Source: Myxococcales bacterium
GTDB lineage: Bacteria; Myxococcota_A; Polyangia; Polyangiales; Polyangiaceae
DNA: 64,000 nt
Direction: 5' to 3'
NCBI GenBank assembly: GCA_025355005.1
Contig: JANXLV010000054.1
Span: 1-64,000, forward strand
Positions 1-10,500 of this stretch are shown here, in pieces. Made by a program: the position numbers and the translations under genes. The notes under the pieces are model-generated. The model worked only from the letters and a program-made list of their open reading frames with translations. It did no database searches and was not told the origin of the DNA. Numbering within the stretch: position 1 is the stretch's first letter; each line of letters opens with the position of its first letter.

Positions 1-1302
1 CACTACAACACGAAGGACGCGACGGCGTCCGAGTGCAAGGTCATCGGCGGCGCGACCTGCGTGCGCGACGGCCTCGCCACGTACGAGCCGCTCCTGTCCG
101 AGATGCTCGTCTCGGACGTGCTCCCGGCGCTCGTCGCCACCACGCGCGCGCTCACCAAGATCCAGGTGCCGCACTGCGACACCTTCGACGCCACGACCAA
201 GCTCTGCACCAAGACGGAGAACCTCAACGGCGTGTCGGTCCTCGCCCGCACCACGCGCGCGATGCTCGATCCGAAGTACGCCGCCTCGATCGGCCTCAAG
301 GATCGCAACGGCAAGGTCACCGCGCTCCGCAACGACGGAAAGACGAACCCGCAGGTCACGCCTGCGTACTTGCTCACGCAAGCGCTCTCCAACATCGACC
401 AGGCCTTCGCGGACTACGCGACCGCGCACCCGGACGACAAGGCTCGCCAGGCGCAATGGCGCAGCGCGCGCTCGCAGCTCGTCGACCAGTTCGTCAACGT
501 GCAGGGCACCGGCACCAGCGCGAAGTTCGCGAACCCCACGCTCCCCAAGCTCACGCCGCAGGTCCTCGACCTGCTCCGCGCGCAGCTCTTCGCGCACTGC
601 GCGGACACGTTCGGCCCGAACCAGACGCGCTGCGCATGGGCCCGCGACGAGCTCGTCGGGAAGATGCAGGCAACCGTGAAGGGCCCCGTGTTTGCCGGCC
701 TCATGGACATGACCGACGGCATTCGCAAGAACGACAACGCGCGCAAGGAGCTCCTCGGGATGCTCCACTACCTGCTGGACGCGGCCTCCAAGAACGAGTC
801 GCTCCCCGCGATGCTCGCCAGCACCAACGACATCGTCCAGATCCTCCAGGACGACGAGAACATGACGCCGTTCTACCACTTCATGTCGGAGGGCGTGGAC
901 ATCAGCCGGCCGAGCCCGGATGGCAAGGGCAGTCAGAAGTCGATCATCGACGCGCAGATGGCGCTGCTCGCGAAGGTCTCCGGCAAGGCCTACGACACCG
1001 ACGGCGTGACTGAGCGCTGCGACCGCGAGCTGGATCCGAACCAGGTCCTCACGGTGGCACTCACCAACATGGTGACCCCCATGACGTCCGGCCCGCAGAA
1101 GGGACGCGCACCGCTCGAGGTGATCGTCGACGTCATCGCCGACGTGAACCGCGTTGCGCCCGAACAAGCGCCCACGAACCCGAAGCTGAACGAGAGCGAC
1201 TACACGAACATCGCGGCCAACGTGAACGACTTCCTGGTCGATCCGGAGACCGGCCTCGAGCAGTTCTACGAAGTCATCCGCAAGGGCACCGGCGCGGACT
1301 GA
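1..1302 (+). CDS. Hypothetical exported protein, 5' end outside window
   Basis: The reading frame is open from the first base and ends at TGA 1300-1302, so at least 433 residues are present and the start lies upstream. A GTG at 61 is an internal codon rather than a convincing start, because in-frame coding continues before it. The protein is mainly alpha-helical in character, with scattered cysteines (for example the CKVIGGATC segment at the left edge and CDTFDATTKLC near residue 60), which suits an exported protein. I recognise no family. The next gene, a FadL-type porin, starts 21 nt downstream on the same strand, so the two probably form one transcript and may share a role at the outer membrane; this last point is inference. 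Confidence 0.8.
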   Translation, partial: HYNTKDATASECKVIGGATCVRDGLATYEPLLSEMLVSDVLPALVATTRALTKIQVPHCDTFDATTKLCTKTENLNGVSVLARTTRAMLDPKYAASIGLKDRNGKVTALRNDGKTNPQVTPAYLLTQALSNIDQAFADYATAHPDDKARQAQWRSARSQLVDQFVNVQGTGTSAKFANPTLPKLTPQVLDLLRAQLFAHCADTFGPNQTRCAWARDELVGKMQATVKGPVFAGLMDMTDGIRKNDNARKELLGMLHYLLDAASKNESLPAMLASTNDIVQILQDDENMTPFYHFMSEGVDISRPSPDGKGSQKSIIDAQMALLAKVSGKAYDTDGVTERCDRELDPNQVLTVALTNMVTPMTSGPQKGRAPLEVIVDVIADVNRVAPEQAPTNPKLNESDYTNIAANVNDFLVDPETGLEQFYEVIRKGTGAD

Positions 1303-1323
1303 CCGCATTTTTACGGCAGAGCC

Positions 1324-3024
1324 GTGGGCTCTCGTGCGACACTGGGCTTCTTGAGACACGCTTGGCTCACAGCTTCGCTTGCGCTCCTCGCGCCGCTCTT
1401 CGTCAGCGCGAATGCGCACGCGTCCGGCCTCTACTTCTCCGACCGCGGCGTGCGTCCTCTGTCGCGCGGCGGCGCGTTCGTGGCCGGCGCGGATGACCTT
1501 GGCGCCATCTGGTACAACCCGGCCGGCCTCGCAGACGCCGGCACCAGCTTCCTGCTCGACGCCAGTTGGTTGCACTATACAAGTGATTTTACGCGCAAGT
1601 CGCTCGTGTATGACGGCAGCGGCAGTGGCGCGGCCGGGCACCTGTACCAGTTCCCCACCGTCAGCGGCACGTCGCCGGTCTTGCCGATCCCCACGCTCGG
1701 CGGCTCGTACGCGTTCGGCAAGGATCGCGCGTTCACCGTCGCGCTCGCCATCATGTCGCCGTACACGGCCATCACCAGCTACCCCACGACGGTGAACGGC
1801 ACGCCTGCGCCATCGCGCTACTCGCTCGTCTCGCTGGACGGCTCTGCGCTCGTGCTCTCGGGCGCGTACCTGGCGTACAAGCCCATCGAGCGCATCCGGA
1901 TCGGCGGCGGGTTGCAGGCGCTCGTGGGCACCTTCCAGTCGGCCGTCGTGTTCAGCGCTTCACCGCCCGACCGCCTGATCTCCGCGCCAGAGGATCCGAA
2001 CTACGACACGAGCAGCTCGCTCAAGGTCGGCCCCATCTTCTCGCCGAGCGCGAACTTCGGAATCACAGGCATCCCGATCGATCAGCTGCGCATCGGCGCT
2101 TCCGTCCAGCTGCCGGTGAACATCAACGCACCTGCCACCGTCGGTGTTCGCTTCGCAGACGGCGCCGTGTTCGACCACGCGACGCAGACTGGCAACCAGG
2201 GCCACGTTCGCTTCACGCTGCCCGCTGTTCTGCGCGCAGGCGTGGAGTACCGCACGCCGCTGGAGAACCAGAAGGAGATCCGCGTAGAGGCCGCGTACGT
2301 GCGCGAGTTCTGGTCCATGCACCAGTCGATCGATCTGCGGCCCGACAACATCGCGCTCTCCGGGATCACCGGATTTCCGAGCCCCATCAGCGTTGCTCCC
2401 ATCACGCTGCCGCGCAACTTCCAGGACAGCAACTCCGTACGCCTTGGCGGTGAGCTCTCGTACGTCGCCGGCGGCTACCCGCTCGCCACGCGCATTGGCT
2501 TCAACTACGAGACCAGCGCGATTCCCACGAACTACGTCTCACCGCTCACCACGGACTCGGACAAGGTGACCGCGGCGATCGGCGGCTCCATGTGGCTGAT
2601 GGAGCACAAGCTCCGCCTCGACGTCGTCTATGCGCACGTGTTTGCGTTCGACGTCTCCGTGGATCCGGCCACGGCCGCCATCTCACGCGTGAGCCCAGTG
2701 CAGGGCAACGCGGTGAAGTACCAGGAGGCGATCAACGGCGGCAACTACAGCCACCGCGCCGACGTCCTCGGCGTGGGTCTCGAGTACCGCTTCGACTACG
2801 AGGCGCCCAAGAAGGACAACAAGAAGGACGACGAGAAGAAGAAGACGGACGGCGATGGGACCCTGGGAAATACGCCCTCTGGCGATGCCATGCCCGGCAC
2901 GACCCCCGACGTGAAGCCCACACCCGAGCCCGAGCCCGTGGCCGACGTGAAGCCGCCGCCGGAGCCAGATCCGCCGCCGCCGCCGAAGAAGCCCACGAAG
3001 AAACCGAAGAAGAAAAACCAGTAG
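1324..3024 (+). CDS. OmpP1/FadL-family outer membrane channel
   Basis: Predicted outer-membrane beta-barrel of the FadL/TodX type, a family that moves hydrophobic compounds such as long-chain fatty acids across the outer membrane. Residues 1-33 look like a signal peptide ending in NAHA. The mature N terminus carries the family hallmark: Gly/Arg-rich SRGGAFVAGADD followed by AIWYNPAGLAD (about residues 48-70). Alternating hydrophobic strands follow up to about residue 490. The last 70 residues are an unusual charged, proline-rich extension (Lys/Asp block, then repeated PEPEP and KKPTKKPKKK), not usual for FadL and possibly periplasmic. The GTG start at 1324 is the first available after the upstream stop; it lies inside a small inverted repeat (ACGGC-AGA-GCCGT, 1313-1325), so TTG 1351 is an alternative. 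The substrate cannot be told from sequence. Confidence 0.88.
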   Translation: MGSRATLGFLRHAWLTASLALLAPLFVSANAHASGLYFSDRGVRPLSRGGAFVAGADDLGAIWYNPAGLADAGTSFLLDASWLHYTSDFTRKSLVYDGSGSGAAGHLYQFPTVSGTSPVLPIPTLGGSYAFGKDRAFTVALAIMSPYTAITSYPTTVNGTPAPSRYSLVSLDGSALVLSGAYLAYKPIERIRIGGGLQALVGTFQSAVVFSASPPDRLISAPEDPNYDTSSSLKVGPIFSPSANFGITGIPIDQLRIGASVQLPVNINAPATVGVRFADGAVFDHATQTGNQGHVRFTLPAVLRAGVEYRTPLENQKEIRVEAAYVREFWSMHQSIDLRPDNIALSGITGFPSPISVAPITLPRNFQDSNSVRLGGELSYVAGGYPLATRIGFNYETSAIPTNYVSPLTTDSDKVTAAIGGSMWLMEHKLRLDVVYAHVFAFDVSVDPATAAISRVSPVQGNAVKYQEAINGGNYSHRADVLGVGLEYRFDYEAPKKDNKKDDEKKKTDGDGTLGNTPSGDAMPGTTPDVKPTPEPEPVADVKPPPEPDPPPPPKKPTKKPKKKNQ

Positions 3025-3146
3025 CGGACGCGCCCTGCGCCCTACACCGCGCTACTCATTTCGCTCGGGAGAAACAATCCAGCGATCCCACCGTGCGCGA
3101 GCGGTGTCTCTTTGATGCGCGGAAGACGCGCGAGGAGGAGTCACCC

Positions 3147-3305
3147 ATGCACAAACCGGAGCCCTGGAAGCTCGCGCTCATTCTCTTGCTCGGAGCAGGC
3201 GCGCTGTCGCAGCTCACCGCGTGCGCCACCGCCGGAGCCGACGCACGACCCCTGCGCGACTCCCGCATCAGCGACCGCCCCGCCGATCGCCCCGGCCGCT
3301 TCTGA
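3147..3305 (+). CDS. Small lipoprotein (52 aa)
   Basis: A very short gene. ATG 3147 is preceded by a good ribosome-binding site (GAGGAG at 3135-3140). The product has a basic N terminus, a hydrophobic stretch (LALILLLGAGALSQ) and a lipobox LTAC with Cys26 as the likely lipidated residue. The mature part is only about 27 residues, rich in Arg, Asp and Pro, ending RPADRPGRF. It looks like the small outer-membrane-anchored lipoproteins that are often missed by annotation. It follows the FadL-type gene by 122 nt on the same strand and faces the convergent gene ending at 3340. Function unknown. Confidence 0.6.
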   Translation: MHKPEPWKLALILLLGAGALSQLTACATAGADARPLRDSRISDRPADRPGRF

Positions 3306-3339
3306 CGCTACGTCGTGATCGGCGCCCGCGACGACTGGA

Positions 3340-4389
3340 TTACTTCCCGCCGCCGCCGCCGCCGCCACCACGACCCTCGCCGTCCTCTTCTTGCCAGGGG
3401 CCGGTCCAGTGCTTCTCGAAGCCATAGTGGGGCTCGACGTGCCCCTCGGGGCCTCCTTGCGGAGTCATGGACGGGTGCTCGAGCTTCGCGGCGAGCTTCG
3501 CGCGCTGCTCCGGCTTGAGCAAGGGCGCAACGAGCGTGAGCAGGTTGACCTGATCCTGCAGTCCCTCGTGGCCCTTCTTGTTGGCCTTCGAGAAGAAGTC
3601 CTGCTTCTTCGCGTCGAACGCGTCCTTCTCGAACGCGGCGGACAGCGCGGAGGCCTGCTGCTTCCACTCCGCGCGCGCGTCGCCCGGGGTCTCCGCCTTC
3701 GGCGCGACCTTGGCGACCACGGCGTCCATCGCCTTGTCTTGCGCGGCGTCCAGACCGAGATCGTTCGTGATGCGCGTGACCTTCAGGCGCGTGATGTCGG
3801 CGGCCTTCGGCGGTGATACGCCAGCGTCCTTCATCTCCATGAAGCGCGCTTCCATCTTCGCCTGCTTCGCGGACACCGCGGCGGTGAGCGCCTTGCGCTG
3901 CGCGGGCTCGAGCAGGTCGTGCAGCTTCGTGAGGTTGTCCGCTTCCCCGTCGAGGCGCGTCTGCATCGCCGCGTCGATCGCCTTCATCTTCGGGTCGAGC
4001 TTCGCCTGCTCGATCTTGCCGGCCGTGAGCTCCGTCAAGAGCTCCGTCTGGAAGTCCTTGAACTCGGGCTTGGAGCCGGGCTGCTCCTTCAGGCTCTCCA
4101 TGATCTTCTCGAGCGACGCCTTCTGCGGGTCCTTCAGATCCGTGAGATCGCGCGCGGCGCGGAAGTACATCTGACCGGGGCTCTTGCGCATGCGCGACCC
4201 GCCGCCCTGCCGTCCTTCGGTCTGCGGTTCGGCAGAAGAGGACGTGACCGGCGGGGCAGAAGCAAGCGGTGCGGCGGACGGCGCCGCGCTACCAGTGGTG
4301 CTCGTGGTGCCGCTGGAGCTCGAAGAGCTCGGGCATCCTGCGAGCGCGAGCACGGACAGCGGGAGCACGGCGTAGAGGTGAAGCTTCAT
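3340..4389 (-). CDS. Spy/CpxP-like (LTXXQ) lipoprotein
   Basis: 349 residues. A signal peptide with lipobox LAGC (Cys19) is followed by a low-complexity Ser/Thr/Ala linker to about residue 65. The rest is strongly helical and charged, with repeated motifs of the Spy/CpxP LTxxQ type (LLEPAQRKAL near residue 170 and LLKPEQRAKL near residue 300), a fold known in periplasmic chaperones and metal-sensing proteins. The tail ends with GRGGGGGGGGK, an unusual polyglycine end. By family knowledge it could buffer misfolded proteins or metals in the periplasm; that is inference from a short motif. It is followed 110 nt upstream on the same strand by the transglycosylase gene, so the two may be co-expressed as envelope-maintenance genes. 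Confidence 0.75.
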   Translation of the reverse strand: MKLHLYAVLPLSVLALAGCPSSSSSSGTTSTTGSAAPSAAPLASAPPVTSSSAEPQTEGRQGGGSRMRKSPGQMYFRAARDLTDLKDPQKASLEKIMESLKEQPGSKPEFKDFQTELLTELTAGKIEQAKLDPKMKAIDAAMQTRLDGEADNLTKLHDLLEPAQRKALTAAVSAKQAKMEARFMEMKDAGVSPPKAADITRLKVTRITNDLGLDAAQDKAMDAVVAKVAPKAETPGDARAEWKQQASALSAAFEKDAFDAKKQDFFSKANKKGHEGLQDQVNLLTLVAPLLKPEQRAKLAAKLEHPSMTPQGGPEGHVEPHYGFEKHWTGPWQEEDGEGRGGGGGGGGK

Positions 4390-4499
4390 GCGCCGGAGGG
4401 TACGCGCCGGGTGGTGCGCGGGGTGGGCCCAATCACGTCTCCGGACGAGCCGCGGCCCCTGCCATACCCGAGCTCGAAGAATGCCGACGAACCGGCCGG

Positions 4500-6671
4500 C
4501 TAATTCGGGAGCGGCGGTAGTAGCTCTGGCGCGGGCGCCGTGACCTGTGAGAGCGGGGGCATCGGCTCGGGGATCGGCTCGTTGCGATCCAGCGACGCTT
4601 GCGGTGCGGGTGGTGGCGTCTTCGCTTGCGCGGTCGACGGTTGGGGACGCGCGGCTGGTGCGCTCGACGGGAGATAGACGACGACGCTCTCGTTCTCTTT
4701 CAGCACGTCGCTGCGCGGGCGCCGGTTGATGCGCTCCATCAGGCTCGGCGTCACGCCATAGCGGCGGCCTACGGCCTCCATGGTCTCCGGCTTCTGCGTG
4801 GTGACGACGATGCGCTTCCGTCCCTTGTCCTCGAACCGCTGGAAGAACTCGTCGGAGCCCGCGTGCACGATGGTGACGTCGCGCTCGTGCAACAGCACCG
4901 CCTGCGAGGAGGCGTCCACGCCTTGCGGCAAGAACATCTGCAGCGTCATGCCTTCGATCAGGCGCGCGGCAGGCTCGATTTCGTTCCAGCGACGCAGATC
5001 GTCCACCGTGACCTTGAACTTGGTCGCGATGTCTGCGAGCTGGTCGCCCGCGATTACCTTGTAGAATACACGCGTTCGATCCGGGTAGACGAACACGTCC
5101 TGCGGGACCACCACCGTGGGCCTGTCCTTCGCATCCGTGGTGGCCGCCGAGGCCTGGCCCGGTACAGGGGCAGCGCCCGTCGGCGCGGGCTGCACGGGCA
5201 GCGTCTTCGCGTTCTTCGCTGGTGGCACCAGCAGCACCGTGCCGCCGCGCACGGTCTCTTGCGGGCCGAGCGCATTCAGCTCGACGAGCTTCTGCGTCGA
5301 GCAGCCGCGGGCCGAAGCGATCTGCTCCAGCGACTCGCCAAAGCGCACGGTGTACTTCTCCGTCGGCGACTCAGCCTTCGCGACCTTGGGCAGGTTCTGC
5401 GCACAGAGCGCGGCCTTTGCCGGCGGCACCTTCACCGCATACGGCTCCCCCGGCGGCGTGCGTTGCGCGCGCAGCTCCGGGTTGCGCTCCGCGATCTCCT
5501 TCACCGTCACGCCCGCGGCCTGCGCCACGCTCGCCAGGGACGTGGACGGAGGCACCGTGACGTCTTGCCCATCCAGCGACGCCTCGAACGGAAGGTCTTT
5601 CCAGCCCAGCGCCGCCGCATTCTTGCCGAGCACCGCCAGCGCGAGGATCTTCGGAACGTAGAGCGTCGTCTCCCACGGAAGGCTGCCCTCTGCTCTGGAC
5701 AGCGCCCAGTAGTCGTTCGTGTTGTAGCGACGCAGCGCGGAGAGCACGCCGCCGTAGCCCATGTTGTACGAGGCCATCGCGAGCTCCCACGTACCAAACC
5801 GCTTGTGCAGATCCGCGAGGTAGTCCGCGGCGGCCTCCGTGGCGAGCGGCACGTTCAGCCGCTGATCCGCCCAGCGATCCTGTGTGAGCCCGAACAGCCT
5901 GCCCGTCTCCGGCATGAACTGCCACACGCCCTGCGCGCCCGCGGGTGAGCGCGCGGTGGCCTCGAAGCCGCTCTCTGCCATGGCGAGGTAGAGGAGATCT
6001 TCGGGCATGCCCTTCTTGCGCAGCGTCCTCTTGATCGCCTCGCGGTAGCGGCCCGAGCGCTTCATCCACACGCTGAAGATGGCGCGACCGCGCGGGTCGT
6101 CCTTGAAGAATTCGATGTATCTTACAACTCTCGCGTCCCACCGCACGGGCAGGTCGGGCATCTCGAGCTTGGCGAGCCACGACACGTCCTTGCCACCCTC
6201 GGCGACCGGGATGCTGGTGAGCGGAGTCTGCGCAGGTAGGCCCGAGGAGTGCACGCGCGGATGCAGCGGATCGTCCGGCGTGCCTGGCAGATCGGTGGGC
6301 CACGGATTCCCGAGGTCGCGAAGAGAAGGCGGAAAGAGCTCACGCTCCGCGCGCGCAAGCTCCGAGAGCTCCGGCGTATCCGCGCCGATGCGCGCTTCGT
6401 CCGTGGTCGTCGCCGTGATGACGGGCTTCCTCGGGTCCGCGTGCGAGCCGGGCTTGACCGGCGCCTTCGGGCCCTTCGCAGCTGCGGGCGCCGGCGGCCT
6501 TGGTGCAAGCGCTCCCGCCTTTTGCGCAGCAGGTGCGGCGGGCTTCGCGGGCGCGGTCACTGGTACTGGTGCGGCGCTGGGCTTGCCGGATGGCACGGGT
6601 CCCTGCGCCATGGCCGCCGTCGAGGCGAGCAGCGCAACCAGGAGCGTCCGTGTCAGGGGCGGGACCCGCAT
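4500..6671 (-). CDS. Membrane-bound lytic transglycosylase, MltD-like, with LysM repeats
   Basis: 723 residues. The signal peptide ends near residue 22 (STAAMAQ) and is followed by a Pro/Ala-rich linker to about residue 90. A lytic transglycosylase SLT domain lies at about 205-330, with the catalytic-Glu motif AMAESGFEATARSP (Glu233) followed by GAQGVWQFMPETG and the MASYNMGYGG motif. These enzymes cleave peptidoglycan glycan strands to anhydro-muropeptides in the periplasm. Peptidoglycan-binding LysM repeats follow at about 440-483, 541-584 and 625-668, with a weaker one near 370-415. The C terminus is again Pro-rich. The SLT-then-LysM order is that of MltD. No lipobox is visible, so it is probably periplasmic or held by the cell wall. 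Confidence 0.93.
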   Translation of the reverse strand: MRVPPLTRTLLVALLASTAAMAQGPVPSGKPSAAPVPVTAPAKPAAPAAQKAGALAPRPPAPAAAKGPKAPVKPGSHADPRKPVITATTTDEARIGADTPELSELARAERELFPPSLRDLGNPWPTDLPGTPDDPLHPRVHSSGLPAQTPLTSIPVAEGGKDVSWLAKLEMPDLPVRWDARVVRYIEFFKDDPRGRAIFSVWMKRSGRYREAIKRTLRKKGMPEDLLYLAMAESGFEATARSPAGAQGVWQFMPETGRLFGLTQDRWADQRLNVPLATEAAADYLADLHKRFGTWELAMASYNMGYGGVLSALRRYNTNDYWALSRAEGSLPWETTLYVPKILALAVLGKNAAALGWKDLPFEASLDGQDVTVPPSTSLASVAQAAGVTVKEIAERNPELRAQRTPPGEPYAVKVPPAKAALCAQNLPKVAKAESPTEKYTVRFGESLEQIASARGCSTQKLVELNALGPQETVRGGTVLLVPPAKNAKTLPVQPAPTGAAPVPGQASAATTDAKDRPTVVVPQDVFVYPDRTRVFYKVIAGDQLADIATKFKVTVDDLRRWNEIEPAARLIEGMTLQMFLPQGVDASSQAVLLHERDVTIVHAGSDEFFQRFEDKGRKRIVVTTQKPETMEAVGRRYGVTPSLMERINRRPRSDVLKENESVVVYLPSSAPAARPQPSTAQAKTPPPAPQASLDRNEPIPEPMPPLSQVTAPAPELLPPLPN

Positions 6672-6759
6672 GTCTCACGAATCGCATGGAACGGTGAAAC
6701 ACGTCAAATTCGACGTGCAGGGCCGCGGGTCCGGGCCGGCCGGCCGGGCGCCCCTTTTC

Positions 6760-7488
6760 TCAATACGGTTGAAAGCAGTAGATGTGGACGAGCGCGTCGC
6801 AGTTGACGTCGACGCCCTCGCTGGCCCATTGCTTGTTGTCGGTGGGTGCACCGACGCGCCCGGCCCCCGTGTTGGTACCAAGGGTCCACTGCGCGCAGTT
6901 GGAGACCACGAGGGCGAGGTTCGCGTCCACCCCTGTCCATACGGCCTTGCCGTCCGCGACCGCCACGCCTCGCTGATCGAACGCGAGCCCACCGTCGGTC
7001 GGGAGGCCGAGGGTTCCCGCCTGCGCGAGCTCTGCGCGGCTGCCGATGCGCACGCCATCGGCGCGAAAGTAAACGGCGTCGTCGGCCAGGGAGAGATCCG
7101 TCCCCGCGTCGGGGGTGCGCGGGAGGAGCGCTGCATAGAAGAGGGGGCCGCCGGCCAGACCCGCGTCCGCAGCCAGCTGGCTGCAAATGCTGGTGGCTCC
7201 ATTGAAGCCGCCGAGGTTGCCGTTGAAGGTCTCGCGCGACGTGAAGAGGACACGCTTCCGGATTGTGCTCGCGTCCCCGCCCGCATCGGCGGCCGCACCG
7301 TCCTTTGCGGTTTGTGCGTCAGCCGCGGCTCCGTCGGGCGTGATCGGGTCCACGCCCGCGCCGGCTTCGTCCCCTGCCGTACCGCCGTCCGATCCGTCAC
7401 CGTCGGGGCCGTCAATCCCCGCATATGGAGAGAACGTTCCGCAGCCGACCGCGATCGCGACGAAAACGAGCCAGAACCGACGACGCAT
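6760..7488 (-). CDS. Lipoprotein with DUF1554-like C-terminal domain
   Basis: 242 residues from ATG 7488. The N terminus is basic and hydrophobic (MRRRFWLVFVAIAVGC), giving Cys16 as the lipidation site. Residues 20-75 form an Asp/Gly/Ala-rich linker typical of myxobacterial lipoproteins. From about residue 78 the sequence follows the DUF1554 pattern known from Leptospira and Deltaproteobacteria: FTSRETFNGNLGGFNGA, then an AADAGL segment, FYAALL, a mid-domain DAVYFRADG and VWTGVDA, closing with conserved cysteines near the end (VNCDALVHIYC). This domain is thought to form a small lectin-like fold on exported proteins; no enzyme activity is known. It stands alone, 20 nt downstream of the large protease gene, so it could share that transcript. 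Confidence 0.78.
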   Translation of the reverse strand: MRRRFWLVFVAIAVGCGTFSPYAGIDGPDGDGSDGGTAGDEAGAGVDPITPDGAAADAQTAKDGAAADAGGDASTIRKRVLFTSRETFNGNLGGFNGATSICSQLAADAGLAGGPLFYAALLPRTPDAGTDLSLADDAVYFRADGVRIGSRAELAQAGTLGLPTDGGLAFDQRGVAVADGKAVWTGVDANLALVVSNCAQWTLGTNTGAGRVGAPTDNKQWASEGVDVNCDALVHIYCFQPY

Positions 7489-7508
7489 GATCAGAGGATA
7501 GCGCGAAG

Positions 7509-10500
7509 TCACGGCAGATGCGTGGGGAGGCGCGTGCCGTAGTCCGGATACGCCGGCCGCACGAGCTTCTTCGGCGGGCTCTTCGCGAGGGCCTCCAGAG
7601 CGAGCGCGACGGCCTTTTCGAGCTGCGGATCGTGTCCTTGCCGCACGAGCGCGGGATCCTGGATGACCTCCACGTCGGGCGCGATGCCGTGGTTCTCGAC
7701 CTCCCACTCGCCCTTCGTTCCGTAGAGCGCCCAGCGTGGCGCAGTCACCTTGCCGCCGTCGATCAGCCGCGGATATCCGCCGATGCCGACCAGGCCGCCC
7801 CACGTTCGCGTGCCGACGAGCGGTCCGATGCCCGCGCGCTTGTAGAGCCACGGCAAGGCGTCGCCGCCGGAGCCACTCATCTCGTTCGCGATCATGACCT
7901 TCGGTCCGAAGATGGCCTGCGCGGGCATGGTGATGTCGTCGCCCTCGCGCGTGGCCGCTCCCATGTAAGGTGTCCACGACAGCACGTTGACGATGTAGTC
8001 CGCGATGTAGCCGCCATGGTTGAAGCGCTCGTCGATGACGACGGCGTCCTTCCCGACCTGCGAGAAGTAATAGCGGTTGAAGTTGGCGAAGCCGCCCGCG
8101 TGGGTGTCGGGCAAGAACACGTACCCCACGCGCCCCGCGGAGAGGGTGTCGACCTTCTTCTTGTTCTCCTCCATCCACGTGCGAAGGCGCAGGGGGCCGT
8201 CGCTGCCGGTCGGCACCACCGTGACCTGACGTGCCGCGCCGCCGCCGCCCTTGGCCGATGCAGAGAGAGACAGCACCGTCTGCTTGCCCGCGCGCCCCAG
8301 CAGCAGGCGATCGATGTCGTCCTTGCCGTGCAGCTCCTGTCCGTTGATCGCGAGGATGAAGTCGCCCTCCTTCACGTCCAGGCCGGGTTGGGTGAGCGGC
8401 GCGCGGAGCTTCGGGTTGTAGTTCTCGCCCTTCAAGATCCGCTTGATGCGATATCGGTCGTCCACGACCTCGTAGTCCGCGCCCAGGAGGCCCACGCTCA
8501 CGCGGTCTTGCTTCGGCATAGCGCCGCCGAACGCCCAGACATGGCCGAGCACCAGGTTCGAGAGCATGTCCTCGAAGAGGACGTTCAGATCGGAGCGACT
8601 CGCCACGCCCGGGAGGAACGGCTCATAGAGCTTCTCTGCGGCGACGAGGTCAAGGCCGTGGGCCTTGGGGTCGTAGAGGAAATCGCGCTGGATGCGCCAG
8701 ATCTCCCTGTAGATTTGCTTGTATTCTGCATGTGGATCGACGAAGACCTCCGCGCCGTCGATCTTCAGCCCGCCCTCGCCCGGCTTGGGCGCCTTCTCGG
8801 ACGGGATGAGCGACCACTTGTTGTTGGCTGCGTAGAGCACCTTCGTGCCATCCGCGGACACCGAGAAGTTGATGATGCCAAGGCCACCGGGGCTGTAGCC
8901 GTCCACCTTCTCCAGGAACTTCTCGCCCTTCTTCGTCTTCCACTCGAAGCGCGTGACGGAGAGCTCGGGGCCGTCGTCGCCGACGTCGAAGTAGTCCTCG
9001 TCGGAGAGCACGGTGGGGCCGGACGCGGCGAAGAGCACGCCCTCGGGTCCTGCCTCAAGCGCGGTGTACGCGGCGCGCTCGAGCGGGACCGCGATGATGC
9101 GCTGGTCGAGGCCCTCCTTGTCGATGCGGGTCTTCTTCTCGCCCTTGTCGCCCTTGTCGTCCTTGTCCTTCGCGTCCTTGCTCTTCTCCTCGTCGCTCTC
9201 GGGCGCGATGGGCGAAGGCGTGTCCTTCGACAGGACGGCCGCGTAGACGCTGCTCGTGACCGCACGCCCCATGCTGCTCATCTCGCCGCCGCCCTGGGCA
9301 AGACCCACGTCCGTGCTGGAGATGAAGTAGAGGTACTTGCCGTTGCGGTCGAACCGCGGCGCGACGGTGTCCGCGCGCTCGTCGCCGACGGCGAACGACT
9401 TCTTGTCGTCCAGGCCGTACACGAACACGCCATGCAGGTGATTGCCGAGCTGCTTCACGTACGCGACGAAGCGAGAGTCGGGCGACCACGCGGCGTCGAA
9501 GCTCGGACCCTCGAACCTGTCGGTATCGATCTTCTGGAGCGCGGGACGGTCCACGTCGATGAGCCAGAGGTTCAGCCGCTTGTCGATCAGCGTGAGGTGC
9601 TTGCTGTCCGGCGACCAGCGCGGCGAATAGAAGTACGAGCCTGGCGCGCCGAGATCGACCTTCTTCGAAGCGCCCAGGCCATCCGGTGCGCGGAAATAGA
9701 GCGCGTATTCGCCGCCCTCGTCGGAGAGCCACGCGATCCACTTTCCATCGGGAGACCATGCGGGATCGCGATCGGCAGTACCCGGCGTGCGCGTGAGGTT
9801 GCGCACGTCACCCTTCTCCGCGGGCACTGACAGGATCTCACCGCGCGCCTCCACCAGCACGCGCTTACCGGTGGGCGACACCGCGGCGTGCAGCACCTGC
9901 GAGCCGTCGATCTTGTCCACGTGCGGCCGCGTCTCCGGCAGCTCGTCGGCGATGGTGACGTTCACCTTGTGCGACTTGCCCGAGGCAAGCTCGTAGATGC
10001 TGAGCGCGCCGAGCTGCTCGTACACGATGCCACCGGGACCGAGCGACGCGTTGCGCACGTCGAAGCCATCCGCGTTGGGCATGAGCTCCTTCACCGCGGC
10101 GCTCTTCACGTCGTACGACCACAGCGTGGCGGGGCCGTTGCGATCGGACACGAAGTAGACGGTGTCTCCGCTCCACATGGGCGAGCGCTCGTTGCCCTTG
10201 TCGTGCGGCACCTTGATGATCGAGGAGTCCTTGAGGTCCGCGAGCCAGATGCTCTTCGCCTGGCCGCCGCCGTACTTCTTCCAGCCGGCCTGCCACTGGA
10301 TGATGGGCACGTAGGCGATGCGCGAGCCGTCCGCCGAGTAAGAGCCGGCGGAGCCAGAGGGCAGCGGCAGCTCCTCGGCGAATCCGCCGTCGATCGACGT
10401 GGTGAAGAGCTTCGGCAGATCGCGTACGGTGGCGCGCATGGACCAGAAGAGCACGCGCGTGCCGTCGGGCGTGAATCCCACGGCGTGATCCGGCCCGGGG

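Noticed and set aside
1313-1325. ACGGC-AGA-GCCGT hairpin at the FadL-type start as a riboregulator
   Set aside because: Too short to be meaningful in DNA of this GC content; kept only as a note on start choice.
2592-3305. 237-codon plus-strand frame overlapping the FadL-type gene
   Set aside because: It is the out-of-frame shadow of the barrel gene; only the short lipoprotein at 3147 in another frame has a signal and ribosome-binding site.
4599-5948. 449-codon plus-strand frame opposite the transglycosylase
   Set aside because: Arg/Leu/His-rich antisense shadow of a well supported SLT/LysM gene.
7518-9830. 770-codon plus-strand frame opposite the tricorn-type protease
   Set aside because: Antisense shadow caused by high GC; no domain, no signal, while the opposite strand has clear S41 motifs.
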